Source: a bacterium (GTDB taxonomy: Bacteria; CAIWAD01). From it: a stretch of 64,000 nt of DNA. A program made the position numbers and the translations under genes. Positions 26,224-34,689 of the stretch are shown here, piece by piece; positions within the stretch are counted from its first letter, which is position 1, and every line of letters begins with the position of its first letter. Where the stretch lies: NCBI GenBank assembly GCA_030685015.1, contig JAUXWS010000076.1, positions 1 through 64,000 of the forward strand, read 5' to 3'. The notes beneath the pieces were generated by a model, which did no database searches, was not told the DNA's origin, and saw nothing but the letters and a program-made list of their open reading frames with translations.

Positions 26224-28971
26224 CTATTCCACCACCTGCTTGCCGATGCTGGCCGTCACACAATAGAAGCAGATGGGCTGATAGTGCGGATCCCGCCATC
26301 GGGTCAACGAGGTGGTGGCCGCCAGGTTCTCCAGCCGGACGAGGCCGTAAGGCTGGCTGCTGCGATAGATGCGATACTCCACGCTGATGGGGATGCCCCC
26401 CACGCTGATGTCCACCGGGTCCCACTCCAGCGGCTCGTCCCCGTCCACCATCGGACCCGTGCTGATGGCGAAAACCGGACGGGGGATGATCAAGGGCTTG
26501 ACGGGCTGGGCTCGATCCGATTCCCGGATGACCGGACCTTCGGTGGGGCACTGCAGATTCCAATGGCAGGCCGTGGCCGTCACGCTGGACGAGGAGTGGT
26601 TCAGCAGGCCCACGTCGTGGCTCTCCACGAAGTCGCAATTCTGCAACGTCAGATCGCCGTGATCGGTCGCCAGGATCAGGTCGCGGCGATTGCCCTGGAA
26701 ATGGACGGAATCCAGCACCATCACCGCGCCGGCCTCGGCCACCAGGCCATCCTCGCAGGTGAGCACCTGGCAGCCGCGCAGTTCCAGCCGGGAAGCCCTG
26801 TTCACCACGGCCACCCCCGTGCCGCTGGTGATCACACAATCCTCCAGCAACACATCGCTGGCATCCTGGAAGCGCAGGCCTTGCGTCCCGGGCTGAAAGA
26901 GGCAATCGCGGGCCCGCAGCGTCACGCCCCGGGTCCACAGGCCCCGGGTGCCGGCCAGCAACCAGCTATGCTCGATGGAAAGGGTGCAGGCCTGCACGGC
27001 CAGGGGCTCCGGCAGTGCGTGCAGCAGGCATTGGCGGAAGCTGAGGTGTGCCCCCCGCCCCACCGTAAGTTGCAGCGTGCTGAGCAGGTTGTTGGCGGGC
27101 GTCTGGATGCCGGGCTGGGGCATCTGCGCCACCACCCCAGTGCCCCGCAATTCGAAGCGTCCTTCCACGGCCAGGGGCAGGCGCCCGCAGCAGGCCGGCT
27201 GGCAGCGGTCGTCCAGGGACAAGCTGCCCAGCGGCCCCACCCAGATGCCACCCTGGGACAGAAGTTCGCCGCTCAAGCGGAGGCTGCCCCGGACCAGTTC
27301 CAGGTCCATCAGCTCGACGTCGGCCAAATCCAGGCCGCTCTCCGGCAGGGCCACGGCCCCTCCCAGCAGGTCCGGCGTGGTGCCCGGCGGCAGCGGCTGC
27401 AAGGTGAGAGCCCCGCGCCGGCGATCCCCCAGCGGATGGGGCGGCCGCAAGTCCTGCCAGCCGGTGGGCCAAGCCACCCACCGACCGAGGCGATCCCCTG
27501 CCACCAGGTCCAGGCTGCCGTCGCCGTCCAGGTCGGTCAGGCGGGGCGGGCCGTTGGGCGCCTCGGGCAGCCACCAGTCGCGCTCCTCCACGTGGCCTGC
27601 CAGATCCACCGCCATCAACCGGGTGGCCCAGGCGTCCTCGGCGGGATCGATTGTCAACAGCAGCCGGGGACCCAGAACGGCATCCCGCACCAATTGCGGC
27701 GGCTGGACCGCCTTGCCTTCGGTCGCCACCACGAATCCCGCCAGCGGCAGAAAGGCGCCCGAGGCGTTCAAGACCTGCAGGCGCACTGCGCCGTCGTCAT
27801 GCCGGCAGAGCAGGGCCACTTCCTGGGCGCCGTCGCCGTCCAGGTCGGCCAGGGTGAACTGGCCCAGGGTGGCGGCGGGGATGGCAGCGCTCCATTTCAG
27901 GCCGTCCAGGTCCAGAGCCAGCACGGGACCGCGCCGGGCGGCCAGCACCAGGTCCGGCACAAGATCGCCGTCCAGGTCGCCACTGGCGATGGAGACGATC
28001 TCCATGTCCGGCAAAACATGGAGCAGATCAAGCTCCCCGCTCGCACCATCCAACATGTGCAGTTGCAGGCCCCCACCCTGGCGGAGCAGCATCAGCACGT
28101 CCAGGCGGCCATCTCCGTTGTAATCACCCAGGACCGGGCGGGGCCAGGCCGGCTGACCCGGAAGCGGCACGCCGGCCACGTGCTGCAGGCTGGCGTCGAA
28201 CTGGAGCAGGCTGGCCTGCTCCTGCTGCTGGACGTAGATCAGGCAATGGACACCCGCTCCGGCAATGGGCAGCAGCACGGGCGGGCCCAGGGGCAGGCCG
28301 TTGCAGGATGCCTGGGAGCACAACTGACCCGTGCGATCAAGCTCCACCAGATGTGTCTTGGTGGCGGCGAGCACGTGCTGCTCCGCGCCGCGCCGGACCA
28401 GGAGCGGCTCCGAGCGATGGGAGATGGCCTGCATCAAGTCGACGAAAGCGACGGGCCAACCGGGCAGGGTCTGGCCCTGGGCATCCAACCAGAGCAGCTC
28501 CCCCAGGTTCTGCGCTTCCCGCGCGACCCCGGCGATGCGCGCCGCCACGATCTCGCCTTGTCCGCATTCCGCCATCAGGCCCTGGCTGAAAGGCGCGGCG
28601 GCCAAGCCATCCGCGTAGGGCCAGCCGGGCAGGGCGGGGGCGGTGACGACCAGCTCGACCTCATGGCGGACGACGCCGTGGGCACCCGTCTGCGCCAGTT
28701 CCAGGCGATGGAGTCCGGCCGGCAGACCGCCGGAAAAGATCCGCGTGCCGGAGGCCACGTTGCCCACACCCTCGGCCAGCAGGGTGGGCCAACCGTCGTT
28801 GTGGTCCCACAGGATCCAGCTGCCCGTCGCGTCATCCACCTGGATGCGCACCTCCAGGTCGCCGGCGGCCAGGTGACGCGGTGGCGGCCATTCGATCCAG
28901 GTCGTCGCCCGGACCGTGCCGGCCAGGATCAGGGCCGCGACGGCGCAGCCGGCCAGGATGCGAGTCCTCAT
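26224..28971 (-). CDS. Secreted FG-GAP / beta-helix protein
   Basis: A 915-residue exported protein (signal peptide AGCAVAALILAGTVRA). Residues about 280-495 contain four FG-GAP/VCBS-type calcium loops: GDYNGDGRLD, GDLDGDLVPD, ADLDGDGAQE and TDLDGDGSLD. Residues about 560-830 look like a right-handed beta-helix (parallel repeats such as LRFQDASDVLLEDCVITSGT and VLDSVHFQGNRRDLI). The C-terminal end is fibronectin-like (EYRIYRSSQPYGLVRLENLA). It stops where related proteins carry a PNPFNP sorting tail, so anchoring is unclear. The ATG overlaps the stop of the upstream sigma-54 activator as ATGA, which ties it to that regulator. Function unknown; surface binding or polysaccharide contact is possible. 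Confidence 0.75.
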   Translation of the reverse strand: MRTRILAGCAVAALILAGTVRATTWIEWPPPRHLAAGDLEVRIQVDDATGSWILWDHNDGWPTLLAEGVGNVASGTRIFSGGLPAGLHRLELAQTGAHGVVRHEVELVVTAPALPGWPYADGLAAAPFSQGLMAECGQGEIVAARIAGVAREAQNLGELLWLDAQGQTLPGWPVAFVDLMQAISHRSEPLLVRRGAEQHVLAATKTHLVELDRTGQLCSQASCNGLPLGPPVLLPIAGAGVHCLIYVQQQEQASLLQFDASLQHVAGVPLPGQPAWPRPVLGDYNGDGRLDVLMLLRQGGGLQLHMLDGASGELDLLHVLPDMEIVSIASGDLDGDLVPDLVLAARRGPVLALDLDGLKWSAAIPAATLGQFTLADLDGDGAQEVALLCRHDDGAVRLQVLNASGAFLPLAGFVVATEGKAVQPPQLVRDAVLGPRLLLTIDPAEDAWATRLMAVDLAGHVEERDWWLPEAPNGPPRLTDLDGDGSLDLVAGDRLGRWVAWPTGWQDLRPPHPLGDRRRGALTLQPLPPGTTPDLLGGAVALPESGLDLADVELMDLELVRGSLRLSGELLSQGGIWVGPLGSLSLDDRCQPACCGRLPLAVEGRFELRGTGVVAQMPQPGIQTPANNLLSTLQLTVGRGAHLSFRQCLLHALPEPLAVQACTLSIEHSWLLAGTRGLWTRGVTLRARDCLFQPGTQGLRFQDASDVLLEDCVITSGTGVAVVNRASRLELRGCQVLTCEDGLVAEAGAVMVLDSVHFQGNRRDLILATDHGDLTLQNCDFVESHDVGLLNHSSSSVTATACHWNLQCPTEGPVIRESDRAQPVKPLIIPRPVFAISTGPMVDGDEPLEWDPVDISVGGIPISVEYRIYRSSQPYGLVRLENLAATTSLTRWRDPHYQPICFYCVTASIGKQVVE

Positions 28972-30944
28972 GGCGACGTCTCCTGCTCAAGTCCGGCCGG
29001 GCCATCCCCCAGGCGCAGCTTGCGTGAATGGATGCCGTGCTTGGCGATCTTGTACTTCAGGGCCCGGGCGCTCAGGCCCAGGTCCTCTGCCGCGCGGTCG
29101 CGGTTCCCGGCGCGGCACTCGAGGGCGTGCAGGATGAGCCGTTTCTCCAGTCCCTGCAGCGCCTCCTCCAGGTTGAGGGTGGAGTCACCCCGGATGCGCC
29201 CCAGCAGATCGGTCAGCCAGGCCTCCTGACACCCGCTCCCCTGCTGCGCCGGCGTGGCCTTCGTCCGCGGCGCGGGCAGGCCCAGGTCCTCCGCCTCGAT
29301 CTCCCGGCGCGCGGTTTGGTAGCCCCGTGTCACGGCATTGCGCAGCTCGCGCACATTGCCGGGGAAGGCGTGCTCGTTCAAGGCCTGCATGGCGTCCGTG
29401 GACAGGCACTTGTCCGTGCCATGCTGGCGGTTGAGCCGCTCCAGCATGCTTGAGGCGATGAAGTAGACATCCTCCCGCCTGTCCCGCAGCGCCGGCAGCT
29501 CCACGCGGAAGGCGCTGATGCGCATGATGAGGTCGTCTCGGAACTGGCGCTGCGCCGTCAACTCACCCAGGTCGCGGTTGGTGGCGGAGATGATCCGCGC
29601 ATTGGAGTAATGCACCTGGCCGCTTCCCATGCGCTGATACTCGCCGCTCTCCAGGAAGCGCAGGAGCTTGGGCTGGATGGAGAGCGGCAGGTCGCCGATC
29701 TCGTCCAGGAAGATGCTCCCCTCCCCCGCCAGCTCGACCAGCCCCTTGCGGTCCTGGTCGGCTCCGGTGAAGGCGCCCCGCACGTGGCCGAAGAGGGTGC
29801 TCTCGAAGAGGGTCTCGGGTATGGCCGGGCAGTTGACCGGCACGAAGGGCGCGGCGCGGCGCGGTCCGGCGTTGTGGAGGGCCCGTGCCACCAGCTCCTT
29901 GCCCGTCCCCGTCTCGCCCAGGACCAACACGGGCAGATCGGAGGCGGCCAGGGCCTGCACGTCGTGCAGGATGCGGCGCATGATCGCCGACACGGCCACG
30001 ATGCCGTGCTGGGTGATGAGGGCCTCCACCAGCCCGAAGTCGTCCTTGGCCTGCTCCTCCTGGGTCTGCAGGATCTCCTGGCAGGCCTCGCGCACCCAAT
30101 CGTCCTGCTGTTCCAGGCGTCGGCCGATCTCGAGAGCCTCGCCCGCCAGGAGGCGGGCCTCGCCGGGCATGCCGTCGCCCTGCCGGATGCGGGCCAGGTT
30201 GGCCAGGATCAAGGGCAGGTAGCGGTCCAGGCGATGCCGCCGCGCCAGATCCTGGGCCTTGTCGAAGAAGACCCAGGCCTTGTCGGGTAGATTGGCGTCC
30301 ACCATCAGCGTGCCCACGTTCAGTTCCACGCGCAGCTGCCGCTCGGGATCCGGGCCGGCCAGCTCCCGCGACCGTTCGATGTGGCCCGTGGCGGCCACGG
30401 GATCACCCAGCACGTGCCGGAGCACGCCCAGGTTCAGCTCGATGTCCGCCTCGAGCGTGCTCTCGCCCCCGGCGCGGGCCAGCTCCAGGGCCTGGGCCAG
30501 CTGGCTCTCCGCCTCTCCCAGCTCGCCGCAGCGTGTGCAGAGCGAACCCAGCAGGTTGCGGATCTGCATCTCCTCCTGGGGCCGGGTGAGGACTTCGCTG
30601 GCGAGGACGGCCCGATAGAACTGCAGGGCCGTGCCCGTCTCCCCCAGGTTCTTCGTCGCCAAGCCTGCGTTCATGAGGGCCTTGAAGCCGATCGCCCGCC
30701 ACTCGGGCCGATGCCGATGCTGGCGCACGTCGCGGTACAGGTCGAAGTAGTGGTCGCGGGCCTGCCGGTTGCGACCGCTGCGCAGCAGGGCGTTCCCCCA
30801 CAGGAGGCGCAGCTGCAGCCGGTCGCCCGGATCCGGCAGGCGCTCCAGGTCCCGCGGGAAGGCGTCCAGGGCATCCTGGAAACGACGTTCACGCAAGGCC
30901 GCCACGGAGGACAACCGGGATATGTTCTTCCGTTGACTCACCAC
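28968..30944 (-). CDS. Sigma-54-dependent activator with TPR sensor domain
   Basis: A 658-residue activator. Residues about 1-300 are TPR-like helical repeats (ALQFYRAVLASEVLTRPQEE, EAESQLAQALELARAGGEST) in place of a receiver domain. The AAA+ domain spans about 320-550, with GETGTGKE near 341, the canonical loop GAFTGA near 391, GSIFLDEIGDL and FPGNVRELRNAV. A Fis-type helix-turn-helix (NRDRAAEDLGLSARALKYKIA) ends it. It should open sigma-54 promoters when the TPR region binds a peptide or protein signal rather than by phosphorylation. GTG at 30944 is the start; no clear ribosome site. It is translationally coupled to the secreted FG-GAP protein. Target genes are unknown. Confidence 0.9.
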   Translation of the reverse strand: MVSQRKNISRLSSVAALRERRFQDALDAFPRDLERLPDPGDRLQLRLLWGNALLRSGRNRQARDHYFDLYRDVRQHRHRPEWRAIGFKALMNAGLATKNLGETGTALQFYRAVLASEVLTRPQEEMQIRNLLGSLCTRCGELGEAESQLAQALELARAGGESTLEADIELNLGVLRHVLGDPVAATGHIERSRELAGPDPERQLRVELNVGTLMVDANLPDKAWVFFDKAQDLARRHRLDRYLPLILANLARIRQGDGMPGEARLLAGEALEIGRRLEQQDDWVREACQEILQTQEEQAKDDFGLVEALITQHGIVAVSAIMRRILHDVQALAASDLPVLVLGETGTGKELVARALHNAGPRRAAPFVPVNCPAIPETLFESTLFGHVRGAFTGADQDRKGLVELAGEGSIFLDEIGDLPLSIQPKLLRFLESGEYQRMGSGQVHYSNARIISATNRDLGELTAQRQFRDDLIMRISAFRVELPALRDRREDVYFIASSMLERLNRQHGTDKCLSTDAMQALNEHAFPGNVRELRNAVTRGYQTARREIEAEDLGLPAPRTKATPAQQGSGCQEAWLTDLLGRIRGDSTLNLEEALQGLEKRLILHALECRAGNRDRAAEDLGLSARALKYKIAKHGIHSRKLRLGDGPAGLEQETSP

Positions 30945-30979
30945 TCGACTGCTGTCACACTCTGGTTGGTTGGTGCGGG

Positions 30980-31008
30980 AATATGGAGCAATGGACGGGA
31001 GTGGTCAA
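30980..31008 (-). promoter_or_regulatory. Promoter of the TPR sigma-54 activator gene
   Basis: TTGACC (31008-31003), 17 bases, CATATT (30985-30980) on the minus strand; the start point would be about 30 bases before the GTG. Confidence 0.6.
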
Positions 31009-31026
31009 GCGGAATTGTGAGGTATC

Positions 31027-31875
31027 TCAAGCCGACCGGCGCGGATCCCGCCGCAAGGGCGGATGGAGCGGGGCGGCGCCCAGCCAGAGCAGGTTGGTGT
31101 TGGCCGTGCAGCGCTCCAGGGCGGCGCGCGCCACCGGTCGCAGACCCTCTTCGGCAAAGGTCCACGCCTCGTAGCCGGCTCCATACAGCAGGTCCAGGTA
31201 TAGGGCGGGGTCCAGCCCGCCGCGCCGCATGTAGCGGGGCGAGTACTCGGAGAGGATGAGCGGGACGCGGCCCAGCAGCTCGCCCATGCCGCGCAGGACC
31301 ATCGGCTCGTAGCCTTCCACGTCCACCTTGAGAAAGCGGATGCGGACGGGGTCCAGGCCCTCGCGGCGGATCGTCTCGTCCAGGCGCGCCGCCTCGATCT
31401 CCACCTGCCCGTGCGTGTTGATGGGCAGCAGGGAATTGCGCCCCGTGTTCTTGTCGGCATAGCGGTAGAGCGTGCGCCGGCCGGCTTCATCGGAAAGGGC
31501 CAGGCGCTTTGCCGCCACCGCCACCGCCCCGTTGCCGCGCAGATTCTCCTCGAGCAGGGCGAAGGTGTCCGGGTCCGGTTCGAAGGCCAGGCCGCGCACG
31601 CCGGCGGGCAGGTGCCGGGCCAGCAGCAGGGAGTACCAGCCGATGTTGGCGCCGGCGTCGATGAAGCAGTCGCCGGGCTCCAACGTCAGGTTGGCCAGGA
31701 GGAAGCGGCTGATCCCTTCCTCGTAGACGCCGTACTTGTAGATATGGCGGCCCATCACGTCGGCGGTCTTGAAGCGGAGGACGAGGCCGAACTCATCGGC
31801 GCGGGCGCTCAGCCGGGGGCGGCGCAGCAGGTGCCGCTGGGCCAGGTAGGCGAGGGAGCGCACGCACTTGCCCAT
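31027..31875 (-). CDS. FkbM family SAM-dependent methyltransferase
   Basis: A 282-residue methyltransferase. The SAM-binding motif I is DCFIDAGANIGWYSLLLARH, then AFEPDPDTFALLEENLRGNG (motif II), and the FkbM signature FLKVDVEGYEPMVLRGM followed by LSEYSPRYM. FkbM enzymes O-methylate sugars, lipids or polyketides; in Gram-negative genomes they often modify surface glycans. No glycan cluster adjoins it here, so the substrate is open. ATG 31875 was chosen over a GTG at 31896. It lies after the terminator of the nuo-kor operon and before the sigma-54 activator promoter, so it is likely its own unit. Confidence 0.9.
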   Translation of the reverse strand: MGKCVRSLAYLAQRHLLRRPRLSARADEFGLVLRFKTADVMGRHIYKYGVYEEGISRFLLANLTLEPGDCFIDAGANIGWYSLLLARHLPAGVRGLAFEPDPDTFALLEENLRGNGAVAVAAKRLALSDEAGRRTLYRYADKNTGRNSLLPINTHGQVEIEAARLDETIRREGLDPVRIRFLKVDVEGYEPMVLRGMGELLGRVPLILSEYSPRYMRRGGLDPALYLDLLYGAGYEAWTFAEEGLRPVARAALERCTANTNLLWLGAAPLHPPLRRDPRRSA

Positions 31876-31920
31876 GGGATCCCGCTTCCCCTCCACCGTG
31901 GATCAGTGTGTCGGGCGAAA

Positions 31921-31949
31921 GCCCCGGACGCGGTGGCCGCGTCCGGGGC
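31921..31949 (-). terminator. Terminator of the nuo-kor operon
   Basis: GCCCCGGACGCGG (31921-31933) and CCGCGTCCGGGGC (31937-31949) form a perfect 13-bp stem with a 3-base loop, 11 bases after the korB stop; on the minus strand it is followed by TTTC. Confidence 0.85.
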
Positions 31950-31960
31950 GCCAGGTCGGG

Positions 31961-32845
31961 TCAGGGCAGGAAGTCGTTGACGACGTCCAGCAGTTCGGGA
32001 CTCTTGTCCTGCTTGAACGCCTCCCGCAGGCGGGCGTAACGCAGGCCGAAACTTTCCGTGTGGACGTGCCAGATGATCCCCAGCTGATAGGCGTCCCCGC
32101 TGTTGGCCACGGCCAGGGCGGACTGGAAGTCCTCATGGTTGTGCCCCACCTGGTCCAGGTAGGTCACGCCGTCGCCCTGGTAGTCCTTGTACTGGGTCTT
32201 GCCGCGGAAGGTGACGCAGGGGCTGAGCACCTGGACGAAGGAGAAGCCGCTGTGGCGGATGGCCCGCGTGAACATCTCCGTCATGTGCTTGATGTTGGTG
32301 GACACGGTGCGGGCGATGAAGGTCACGCCCGTGGCCAACGCCATCGCCACCGGATCGATGGGACGCTCGATGTTGCCCATCGTGCTCGTCTTGGTGATGA
32401 TGTCCGGCTCGCTGGTGGGCGAGAGCTGGCCCTTGGTCAGGCCATAGATGCGGTTGTCCATCAGGATGTAGGTCATGTCCAGGTTGCGGCGCGCCGCGTG
32501 CGGGAAATGGCCCATGCCGATGGCGAAGCCGTCGCCGTCGCCGCCCGCCACGATGGTGGTCACCTTGGAATTGGCCAGTTTGGTGCCGGTGGCCAGCGTG
32601 AGGGCGCGGCCGTGCAGGGCGTTGAAGCCGTAGGCCGCCACGTAGCCCGGCAAGCGGCTGGAGCAGCCGATGCCCGAGACGAGGGCCGTGTTGTGCCGCT
32701 CCAGCCCCAGGTCGGACAGGGTCTTGTAAAGGGCGTTGACCACGCCGAAATCCCCGCAGCCGGGGCACCAGACGGGCTTGAGGTCGCGTTTGTAGTCCTT
32801 GGGCGCCAGGGCGGGCCTGGGCGCCGCGCTCTCAGGCAAGCTCAT
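31961..32845 (-). CDS. korB: 2-oxoacid:ferredoxin oxidoreductase, beta subunit
   Basis: A 294-residue thiamine-diphosphate subunit. It has KPVWCPGCGDFGVVNAL near the N-terminus, SGIGCSSRLPGYVAAYGFN, HGRALTLATGTKLAN, GGDGDGFAIGMGHFPHA (the GDGD cofactor motif) and YGLTKGQLSPTSEPD. The pattern is that of 2-oxoglutarate-type KorB more than pyruvate-type PorB, but the 2-oxoacid cannot be fixed from sequence. With KorA it oxidises a 2-oxoacid with CoA and reduces ferredoxin. GGAGG lies before ATG 32845, inside korA, which it overlaps by 14 bases. No separate delta ferredoxin subunit is encoded here. Confidence 0.95.
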   Translation of the reverse strand: MSLPESAAPRPALAPKDYKRDLKPVWCPGCGDFGVVNALYKTLSDLGLERHNTALVSGIGCSSRLPGYVAAYGFNALHGRALTLATGTKLANSKVTTIVAGGDGDGFAIGMGHFPHAARRNLDMTYILMDNRIYGLTKGQLSPTSEPDIITKTSTMGNIERPIDPVAMALATGVTFIARTVSTNIKHMTEMFTRAIRHSGFSFVQVLSPCVTFRGKTQYKDYQGDGVTYLDQVGHNHEDFQSALAVANSGDAYQLGIIWHVHTESFGLRYARLREAFKQDKSPELLDVVNDFLP

Positions 32846-34625
32846 GGTGCACCTCCTTGATTTTCGCCTTCAGCTCCCGCACCGGGAGAGGCATGCCGTC
32901 CACGTAATGCAGGTCCACCAGCTTGTCGGTCGGAATGACGACCTGGGTGCGCAGATAAGTGAGGAACTGCGCGCTGTAGCTGGAATCCGACACGATCACC
33001 TTGTCGCAGGAGTCGATGAAGGCCTGCACCGTCTCGCCGTGCAGGGGCATCAGACAGCTGGGGATGAGCATGCGCGTGGCGATGCCCTCCTCCTCGGCCT
33101 GGAGCATGGCCTGGCGGGCCGGTCCCTTGGAGCTGCCCCAGACGAGCAGGCCGATGCGCGCCTTGGGATCCCCGTAGTGGCGCATGAAGCGCATTTCTTC
33201 CTTGATGAAGTCCAGCTTGCGATAGCGCTTGGCGTGCATGGTGCGGTGGATGTCCACGTCGGAGACGGGGTAGCCCAGTTCGTTGTGCTCGATGCCGCTG
33301 GCGATGTAGTCGGCGTTCTCGATGCCCGGGAAGCTCATGGGCGAGACGCCGTTCTCGGTCAGCTGGTAGCGCAGGTAGCGGGATTCGGCCAGCGCGGCGG
33401 GATCCGGGGCCAGCCGGTCGCACTTGCGGATCCAGCCCTCCTCGATCCCCTTCTCCAGCAGGTCGCGCCGGGGCACGGACTCCATGCGCTGCCCCACGAA
33501 CTGGTCGAGCAGCACGATGACGGGGATCTGGTACTTCTCGCTGATGTAGAAGGCCTGGGTCGTGATGAAGGCGCAGTCCTTCACATCCACGGCGGCCAGG
33601 ACCACGTGCGGGGCGTCGCCGTGCGTGCAGTAGCAGGCCTGCAGGAGGTCGCTCTGGCTTGTCTTGGTGGGGATGCCCGTGGAGGGGCCGCCCCGCTGCA
33701 CGTTGACCACCACCAGCGGAATCTCCGCCATGCTGGCCAGGCCGATCATCTCGCTCATGAGGGCGATGCCGGGGCCTGAGGTGGCGGTCATCGCCTTGAC
33801 GCCGGCGAAGGAGGCGCCGATGGCCATGCCGGCGGAGGCGATCTCATCCTCGGCCTGGATCATGGTGCCGTCAAAGCGGGGCAGGCGGCGCTCCAGCCAT
33901 TCCATGATGTCCGAGGCCGGCGTGATGGGATAGCCGGCGAAAAACTTGACGCCGCTCCAGAGGGCGCCCATGGAGCAGGCCTCGTTGCCCGTGAGGACCA
34001 GGTTGGCCTCGCTGGGGGTGAAGGGCGCGAAGTGGGGCAGTTCCTGGGGGAACTGCTCGAGGTAGTCCTCGGCCCACTTGCGGCCCACCGCGATGGCGCC
34101 CAGGTTTAGGTCGATCAGGTCCTGCTTCTTCTTGGAGAATCGTTTGGTGATCTGGCCGGCGATGCCCTTCTCCGGCAAGCGGAAGAAACCCTCCAGCACA
34201 CCCAGGGAGACGATGTTCTTGGTCAGCGCGTTGCCGATCCCGACGCTGGCCAGCCGGTTGAGGGGACACTTGATCCAGGTCTGGCTGCCCAGGATCTTGA
34301 TGGGCAGATCCTCGCCCGCCTTGTCGTCGGTATCGGAGATGAGCACGGCGTCGGGGGCCAGGCGGATCTCCTCGCGGAAGCGCTTGAAGTCCGCCCAACT
34401 GTAGCAGAGCAGGATCTGGGTCAGCTCGCCGATGCTGAGCAGGGGATCCATCGCCAGACGGATCTTGCAGGACGACTCGCCGCCCCGGATCTGCGGTCCG
34501 AAGCTCTTGAGCAGGAAACAATGCAGACCCTCGGCCGCCGCCGCCTTCACGATGATCTCGCCGGCGCTGATCACGCCGTCGCCACCGGAGCCGACGATCG
34601 CCAGGGTCAGGTCACGGCATTCCAC
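32832..34625 (-). CDS. korA: 2-oxoacid:ferredoxin oxidoreductase, fused gamma-alpha subunit
   Basis: A 597-residue subunit. Residues 1-195 are the gamma-like domain (IVGSGGDGVISAGEI, KSFGPQIRGGESSCKIRL). Residues about 210-590 are the alpha (pyrimidine) domain, with NEACSMGALWSGVKFFAGYP, ITPASDIMEWLERRL, QAEDEIASAGMAIGASFAG, TATSGPGIALM and NVQRGGPSTGIPTKTSQSDL. This gamma-alpha fusion is the normal form of 2-oxoglutarate:ferredoxin oxidoreductases. It follows nuoN by 64 bases without a terminator, so it belongs to the same transcript. GGAGG lies before the ATG. Ferredoxin reduced by this enzyme is the likely electron source for the neighbouring complex I. Confidence 0.95.
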   Translation of the reverse strand: MECRDLTLAIVGSGGDGVISAGEIIVKAAAAEGLHCFLLKSFGPQIRGGESSCKIRLAMDPLLSIGELTQILLCYSWADFKRFREEIRLAPDAVLISDTDDKAGEDLPIKILGSQTWIKCPLNRLASVGIGNALTKNIVSLGVLEGFFRLPEKGIAGQITKRFSKKKQDLIDLNLGAIAVGRKWAEDYLEQFPQELPHFAPFTPSEANLVLTGNEACSMGALWSGVKFFAGYPITPASDIMEWLERRLPRFDGTMIQAEDEIASAGMAIGASFAGVKAMTATSGPGIALMSEMIGLASMAEIPLVVVNVQRGGPSTGIPTKTSQSDLLQACYCTHGDAPHVVLAAVDVKDCAFITTQAFYISEKYQIPVIVLLDQFVGQRMESVPRRDLLEKGIEEGWIRKCDRLAPDPAALAESRYLRYQLTENGVSPMSFPGIENADYIASGIEHNELGYPVSDVDIHRTMHAKRYRKLDFIKEEMRFMRHYGDPKARIGLLVWGSSKGPARQAMLQAEEEGIATRMLIPSCLMPLHGETVQAFIDSCDKVIVSDSSYSAQFLTYLRTQVVIPTDKLVDLHYVDGMPLPVRELKAKIKEVHHELA

Positions 34626-34689
34626 AGCCGCATCCTCCTATAGTGGAAGCGTCAGCCGCCTGAGCCGCCGACGCCGTATGACAGGGTTG

